64,000 bases of DNA, taken from an uncultured Paracoccaceae bacterium (GTDB lineage: Bacteria > Pseudomonadota > Alphaproteobacteria > Rhodobacterales > Rhodobacteraceae). Every line of letters starts with the position of its first letter. The first letter of the stretch is position 1. The notes below the pieces were generated by a model that made no database searches, was not told the origin of the DNA, and saw only the letters and a program-made list of their open reading frames with translations. The translations under genes and the position numbers were made by a program. Below, piece by piece: positions 59,601 through 64,000 of this stretch. The stretch lies in contig OY288151.1 in the NCBI GenBank assembly GCA_958439195.1, forward strand, positions 186,001-250,000. Direction: 5' to 3'.

Positions 59601-60896
59601 ATGCCTTTCGAAAATCTTGGCTCTGTTCCCCGTCGCGTTGCTGTTATCGGGGGGGGCATTTCTGGCATGGCCGCCGCGCATCTTCTGGCTGATGACCACA
59701 CCGTTGTTCTGTTCGAGGCGGAAGACCGACTTGGCGGACATGCGCGCACGGTGATGGCGGGCAAGAACGGCGATCAGCCGGTGGATACCGGCTTCATCGT
59801 GTTCAACAAGGTGAACTATCCCAACCTGCTGCAAATGTTCGATAAACTGCATGTGCCCTATGTCGAAAGCAGCATGAGCTTTGGGGCATCCATCGGCGGC
59901 GGGCGGCTGGAATACGGCCTCGCCTCGCTGGATGTGATCTTTGCGCAGCGCAAGAACCTGATCTCGCCCCGCTTTCTGGGGATGCTGACCGATATCATGC
60001 GGTTCAACAAGAATGCCGCCGCCGTGGTGCGGCCCGGCATGACAATCCGTGATCTGTTGGAAACGCTGGGAACGGGCGATTGGTTCCGCGATTATTACAT
60101 CACGCCGTTTTCCGGGGCGATCTGGTCTACGCCCACGATGGGTATCCTTGATTTTCCGGCCCATGCGCTGGTGCGGTTCTTTGAAAACCACCGCCTGCTG
60201 GATTTTGAAGGCCAGCATCAGTGGTATACGGTTCAGGGTGGGTCCATCGAATATGTCCGCCGCCTGCAAGCATCGCTGATGACACGCGGGGTGGACATCC
60301 GGCTGGGTGCAGCCGTGGCAGGCATCAAGCGTGAGGCGGGCGGCGTCATGATCCGCCCCTTTGGCGGCGAATGGGAAATGTTCGACGAAGTGGTGATGGC
60401 CACCCATTCCGACATAAGCCTTTCCCTGCTGGCCGATCCGTCGCCTGCGGAACGCGCGGCCCTTGGTGCTGTGCGCTATCAGGCCAATCACGCGATCCTG
60501 CACCGGGACACGTCTGTCATGCCAAAGAACCGCAAATGCTGGTCCTCTTGGGTTTATGTCGAAGGCGCGGGGCAGGCCAAGGGCAAGATCGACCTGACCT
60601 ATTGGATGAATTCCCTGCAACCGATCCCGCATGACGATCCCCTGTTTGTCACGCTGAACTCAAATGGCGGAATTGATGAATCGCTGATCGACGACATGGT
60701 GACCTTTGATCACCCGGTCTATGACCTTTCGGCCATCGACGCACAGGCGCGGATCCGTGCGATGAACGGCACGCGTAACACCTGGTTCGCGGGCGCATGG
60801 ATGCGCAACGGGTTTCATGAGGATGGCTTCGCCTCGGCCGTTGATGTGGTCACGGCGATGCGGACCGAGGCGCGGCAAAAGGCCCTGGCGGCATGA
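59601..60896 (+). CDS. FAD-dependent amine-oxidase-like protein (sigma-E operon)
   Basis: The protein has 431 residues from the ATG at 59601. A GTG at 59589 overlaps the AGGAG ribosome site and is unlikely as start. The Rossmann motif VAVIGGGISGMAAAHLL is followed by DRLGGHARTV, VDTGFIVFNKVNYPNL and the C-terminal TWFAGAWMRNGFHEDGFASA, typical of COG2907-type flavoproteins. In Rhodobacter sphaeroides the homologous gene at the same place (RSP_1091, as I recall) belongs to the singlet-oxygen regulon and is tied to furan fatty acid formation (a desaturase-type step). The same role is likely here, and the evidence is the context plus family. Confidence 0.88.
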   Translation: MPFENLGSVPRRVAVIGGGISGMAAAHLLADDHTVVLFEAEDRLGGHARTVMAGKNGDQPVDTGFIVFNKVNYPNLLQMFDKLHVPYVESSMSFGASIGGGRLEYGLASLDVIFAQRKNLISPRFLGMLTDIMRFNKNAAAVVRPGMTIRDLLETLGTGDWFRDYYITPFSGAIWSTPTMGILDFPAHALVRFFENHRLLDFEGQHQWYTVQGGSIEYVRRLQASLMTRGVDIRLGAAVAGIKREAGGVMIRPFGGEWEMFDEVVMATHSDISLSLLADPSPAERAALGAVRYQANHAILHRDTSVMPKNRKCWSSWVYVEGAGQAKGKIDLTYWMNSLQPIPHDDPLFVTLNSNGGIDESLIDDMVTFDHPVYDLSAIDAQARIRAMNGTRNTWFAGAWMRNGFHEDGFASAVDVVTAMRTEARQKALAA

Positions 60897-61645
60897 CCGA
60901 CGTCGACCTGATCCGCGGGGAAACCTTTCATGGCCGCAAGGGCGCGGTCACGAACAGCTTTCGCTATACTGTGGATTACCTGCTGCTGGACCCCGACCGC
61001 GCCAGGGGACCATCACTGTTTTCGCGCAACAAGGCCAATCTGACCGCGATCCATGATGCCGATTTCGGCGGCCAACCCCGGCAGGGACGTGGCACCGCCT
61101 GGGTGCGTGAGGTGCTGGCCGCCCACGGCCTGCCGGGTGCCGACCGCATCCTTCTGCTGGGGCAACCCCGCGTGCTGGGCCATGTGTTCAACCCGGTCAG
61201 TTTCTGGCTGTGCCACGACCACCTTGGCCATCTGCGCACCGTGATTGCCGAAGTGTCCAACACCTATGGCGACCGCCATTCCTATCTGTGCCACCGTGAT
61301 GACATGGGGCCGATCACAAAGACCGACACGATCACCGCAAAGAAGATCTTCCACGTCTCGCCCTTTCAGCCCATCGAAGGCGGTTATGCCTTCCGCTTTG
61401 ACATCCGCGCAGATCGGATCGGGATCTGGATCGACTATTCCTCCAAGGATGGCGGGTTGTTCACCAACCTGATCGGCCCCCGTGTGCCGCTGACCAACTG
61501 GGAAATTCTGCGCGCCGCGATCCGCCGCCCACTGGGCAGCCGCCGGGTGCTGGCGTTGATCCACTGGCAGGCGCTGAAGCTGGCGCTCAAGGGTGTGAAG
61601 TTCCGCAACCGCCCCACCCCCCCGCCCGAGGAAGTCACGCGATGA
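60893..61645 (+). CDS. DUF1365 protein (sigma-E operon)
   Basis: The 250-residue protein begins with IRGETFHGRKGAVTNSFRYTVDYLLLD, then ILLLGQPRVLGHVFNPVSFWLCHD, VIAEVSNTYGDRHSYL and KKIFHVSPFQPIEGGYAFRF, the DUF1365 blocks. The function is unproven. The family co-occurs with amine-oxidase-like and cyclopropane fatty acid synthase genes, which suggests lipid modification. Start and stop overlap the neighbours (ATGA at both ends). Confidence 0.9.
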   Translation: MTDVDLIRGETFHGRKGAVTNSFRYTVDYLLLDPDRARGPSLFSRNKANLTAIHDADFGGQPRQGRGTAWVREVLAAHGLPGADRILLLGQPRVLGHVFNPVSFWLCHDHLGHLRTVIAEVSNTYGDRHSYLCHRDDMGPITKTDTITAKKIFHVSPFQPIEGGYAFRFDIRADRIGIWIDYSSKDGGLFTNLIGPRVPLTNWEILRAAIRRPLGSRRVLALIHWQALKLALKGVKFRNRPTPPPEEVTR

Positions 61646-62904
61646 CCGCCGCGCTGCCTGCCGTCGCGCCCCCCCGTGCCGGGCTGGCCGGGTGGAGCCT
61701 GTTTGCCGCGCTTATCGCCATGGCGGGGCTGCCCATCTATATTCACGCCCCGAAATTCTATGTCGACAGCTACGGCACCAGCCTTGCCGCGCTGGGCGGC
61801 GTGTTGGCCCTGCTTCGGTTGATTGACGTGGTGCAAGACCCGCTTCTTGGCTGGCTGGCCGAGGTCGGGCAGGCACAGCGCGGCGCCTTGGTCGCCATCG
61901 CTGCCTGCCTGATGGCCATCGCCATGCTGGGCCTTTTCGCCATTATCCCGCCCGTCGCGCCGCTGCTGTGGTTCGCGCTGACGTTGACGGTGCTGTTTTC
62001 CGCCTTTTCTTTCCTGACCATCGCCTTCTATGCGGAAGGCGTGGCAAAGGCCGCCACATTGGGCGAAAACGGCCATCTGCGGCTGGCGGGCTGGCGTGAA
62101 GGTGGGTCGCTGGCAGGCGTTTGCGTGGCGGCTGTGGCCCCCGTTGCCCTTGCCACGCTGACAGATCAGCCCTTTGCCGCCTTTGCCGCCCTTTTCACAT
62201 TGTTGGCCATCGCCGCCGTTCTGGCGATGCGCGGGCAATGGTCGGGCCGTGCGGCACCTATCACCAACCCGCTGGCCATCTTTCGCCCTGCGCTGGCCGA
62301 CAGCCTGACCCGCCGCTTGCTGCTCATTGCGTTGCTGAATGCGGCCCCTGTCGCCGTCACCTCGACGCTGTTCCTGTTCTTTGTCGAAAGCCGCCTTTTG
62401 GCCGCCGGCATGGAAGGGCCGCTTCTGCTGCTGTTCTTTCTGGCCGCCGCCGTTTCCACCCCCGTCTGGTCGCGGGTGGCACAGCGTTTCGGGGCAAGGC
62501 GGGCGCTGCTGTTCGGCATGGTGCTGGCGATTGCCAGCTTTCTTTGGGCCGCCACCCTGGGTGCCGGGGATACGCTGGCATTCGCGGTGATCTGCGCGGT
62601 TTCGGGCGCGGCCCTTGGGGCGGACATGGTCCTGCTGCCCGCGCTTTTCGCCCGCCGTCTGGGCCAGATGGGGCAGGGTGGTGAAGGCGCGGCCTTTGGC
62701 CTTTGGTCCTTTGTGTCGAAACTTTCGCTTGCCCTTGCCGCCGCGACACTGCTGCCCGCGTTGCAAGCCGCCGGATTTACGCCCGGTGTCGATAACACAT
62801 CCTCTGCTCTTGCCGCCTTATCCGTCTTTTACGCGCTGGTTCCCTGCGCGCTCAAGGTGCTGGCCATCGCGCTTCTGGCCGCTACCAAGGTTTCGGAGGT
62901 CTGA
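61642..62904 (+). CDS. MFS/GPH-type transporter (sigma-E operon)
   Basis: The 420-residue membrane protein has about 11-12 predicted helices. LALLRLIDVVQDPLLGWLAEVG with the Asp residues typical of the GPH cation symporter group lies in the N-terminal half, and VSTPVWSRVAQRFGARRALLFGM is the loop typical of MFS proteins. The substrate is unknown. Its place between DUF1365 and DUF3833 in a stress operon suggests lipid or precursor movement rather than sugar uptake. The stop is one base from the next start. Confidence 0.88.
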   Translation: MTAALPAVAPPRAGLAGWSLFAALIAMAGLPIYIHAPKFYVDSYGTSLAALGGVLALLRLIDVVQDPLLGWLAEVGQAQRGALVAIAACLMAIAMLGLFAIIPPVAPLLWFALTLTVLFSAFSFLTIAFYAEGVAKAATLGENGHLRLAGWREGGSLAGVCVAAVAPVALATLTDQPFAAFAALFTLLAIAAVLAMRGQWSGRAAPITNPLAIFRPALADSLTRRLLLIALLNAAPVAVTSTLFLFFVESRLLAAGMEGPLLLLFFLAAAVSTPVWSRVAQRFGARRALLFGMVLAIASFLWAATLGAGDTLAFAVICAVSGAALGADMVLLPALFARRLGQMGQGGEGAAFGLWSFVSKLSLALAAATLLPALQAAGFTPGVDNTSSALAALSVFYALVPCALKVLAIALLAATKVSEV

Positions 62905-62905
62905 C

Positions 62906-63466
62906 ATGACACCCTTTTACGCACTCCTCCTCGGCATCGCGCTGACGCTGATCCTGCTGGCCGTCAAATCCCGCTTTATCGGGTTTCGCACGCAGCAACC
63001 CGCCGATCTGGCGAAAAGTGGCCCCCGCTTTGACTTGCGCACACATCTGGCCGGTCCCATCTTGTGCGAAGGGGTGATCTACGGCCCCACCGGCCGCGTC
63101 TCTTCGCGCTTTGTGGCCGAGATGGAGGGGGTCTGGGATGGCAATTCCGGCGTGCTGAAGGAACGGTTCCGCTATGATTCTGGCCGGGTGCAGGATCGGG
63201 AATGGCGGCTGTTCCTGTCCAATGACTGGTCCATCCGGGCCGAGGCGGACGATGTCGTTGGCCCCGGCACTGGCCGGGCCGAAGGGGCAGGGGTTCAGTT
63301 GCGCTATCGGATCAAGCTGGATGAAGAAGCGGGGGGTCACGTGCTGAACGTGACCGACTGGATGTATCTGATGGAAAACGGAACCATCATGAACCGCAGC
63401 CAGTTCACCAAATTCGGCATCACCGTGGCCGAACTGGTGGCCACCATGCGCCGGATCGAGGCGTAA
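62906..63466 (+). CDS. DUF3833 protein (sigma-E operon)
   Basis: The protein has 186 residues from the ATG at 62906, preceded by GGAGG. An N-terminal hydrophobic segment (FYALLLGIALTLILLAV) may be a membrane anchor. The chain then shows the DUF3833 pattern FDLRTHLAGPILCEGVIYGPTGRVSSRFVAEMEGVW, a lipocalin-like beta barrel pattern ending in VTDWMYLMENGTIMNRSQFTKFGITVAELVATMRR. The function is unknown. A lipid-binding role is inferred from the fold-like pattern and the operon. Confidence 0.88.
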   Translation: MTPFYALLLGIALTLILLAVKSRFIGFRTQQPADLAKSGPRFDLRTHLAGPILCEGVIYGPTGRVSSRFVAEMEGVWDGNSGVLKERFRYDSGRVQDREWRLFLSNDWSIRAEADDVVGPGTGRAEGAGVQLRYRIKLDEEAGGHVLNVTDWMYLMENGTIMNRSQFTKFGITVAELVATMRRIEA

Positions 63467-63490
63467 GGCGCAGGCCCAAGGGAGTTGGAG

Positions 63491-64000
63491 ATGAGAGAGT
63501 TTCGCGGCAAACGCTATTGGCTGGTCGGCGCATCCGAAGGGCTGGGTCTTGCCCTTGCACAGCGCCTGTCCAATGCCGGGGCCGAACTGGTTTTGTCCGC
63601 CCGTTCTGGCGACCGTCTGGCCGAGGCGATCGCCCTGCTGCCCGGTCGCGCCACGCCGATTCCGGTTGACGTGGCATCGACCGAGTCGGTCCGCAAGGCG
63701 GCAGAGCAGATCGGGCAGGTGGATGGCGTGGTATTTCTGGCTGGCGTCTATTGGCCCACCAAGGCGCAAGAGTGGGATGCCGACGCGGTGGAAACCATGT
63801 GCAACGTCAACCTGACCGGTTGCGCGCGGGTGATCGGGGCCGTGATGCCGCAGATGGTGGCGCGCGGCAGCGGCCATATCGTGATCACCGGGTCGCTTTC
63901 GGGTTTTCGTGGCCTGCCGGGGGCCATCGGTTACTGCGCGTCAAAGGCGGGGGTGATGTCACTGGCGGAATCGATGTATTGCGATTTGCGCGGAACAGGG
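63491..64000 (+). CDS. Short-chain dehydrogenase, 3' end outside window
   Basis: The reading frame from the ATG at 63491 (GGAG upstream) runs open to the end of the window (170 codons). The nucleotide loop is VGASEGLGLALAQRL, the N-A-G-equivalent is LAGVYW, the Ser is in TGSLSGF and the catalytic Tyr/Lys are in YCASK. It is the probable fifth gene of the sigma-E operon (24-base gap). The end of the protein (about 70 residues) lies beyond the window. Confidence 0.9.
   Translation, partial: MREFRGKRYWLVGASEGLGLALAQRLSNAGAELVLSARSGDRLAEAIALLPGRATPIPVDVASTESVRKAAEQIGQVDGVVFLAGVYWPTKAQEWDADAVETMCNVNLTGCARVIGAVMPQMVARGSGHIVITGSLSGFRGLPGAIGYCASKAGVMSLAESMYCDLRGTG

Noticed and set aside
61435..62766. 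443-codon minus strand frame rich in Gln/Gly/Lys
   Set aside because: Antisense to the MFS/GPH transporter. Composition is typical of a shadow frame.

Overview
The window is a 64 kb stretch of chromosome from a high-GC alphaproteobacterium, most likely a member of the Rhodobacterales (Rhodobacter/Paracoccus relatives). The evidence is the gene set: a CcrM-type GANTC methyltransferase, a ChrR/RpoE pair with the Rhodobacter zinc ligands, DUF2125, DUF3035, DUF3576 and DUF4170 proteins, and Rhodobacter-style porins. No rRNA, tRNA or CRISPR array was seen. Most DNA is packed housekeeping sequence with short or overlapping gene junctions.

Layout. 1-2.5 kb: end of a secreted protein gene, then rnhB and ccrM, with three GANTC sites just upstream of ccrM. 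2.5-5.3 kb: a secreted three-repeat protein, a TetR regulator and an alkane hydroxylase (alkB). 5.4-8.8 kb: mutY, divergent from a DciA-like DUF721 gene, a DsbA-like thioredoxin and a family III CoA-transferase. 8.8-18 kb: an LPS block (lpxK, a divergent waaA-like gene, DUF4170), a DEAD-box helicase with a repetitive tail, cysQ, pmbA/tldE and DUF2125. 18-20.9 kb: SDR, short enoyl-CoA hydratase, HNH nuclease and a flavoprotein. 20.9-27.5 kb: a polyamine-type ABC transporter plus gamma-aminobutyraldehyde dehydrogenase in the same order as E. coli ydcSTUV-patD, preceded by a LysR gene. 27.5-33.3 kb: GAF protein, HPP-CBS membrane protein, holA, lptE and leuS.

33.3-38.2 kb is the only visibly disturbed region. 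It holds a lower-GC gap, a DUF3576 lipoprotein, an intact porin, a decayed IS3-family element, an orphan small secreted protein and the 3' end of a second porin. 38.2-44 kb: YggS, amylosucrase, L,D-transpeptidase, ribA, an OmpR-type response regulator and a small secreted protein. 44-51.8 kb: xthA, two saccharopine dehydrogenase-family genes separated by a double palindrome, a heparinase II/III-like protein, purH, lspA and a DUF3035 lipoprotein. 51.9-58.1 kb: a catalytic/non-catalytic M16 protease pair, mutL, rmuC and a HutD-like gene.

58.1-64 kb is the most coherent regulatory unit: chrR and rpoE (the singlet-oxygen response switch of Rhodobacter), divergent from an operon of a FAD amine-oxidase-like protein, DUF1365, an MFS/GPH-type transporter, DUF3833 and an SDR cut by the window end. 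The intergenic region carries a TGATCC-N18-TAAGA sequence toward the operon and a TGATCC-N18-TAAAA sequence toward rpoE. These fit the known sigma-E consensus with exact spacing, so both transcripts are predicted to be sigma-E dependent. The operon probably carries out lipid chemistry linked to singlet-oxygen stress.
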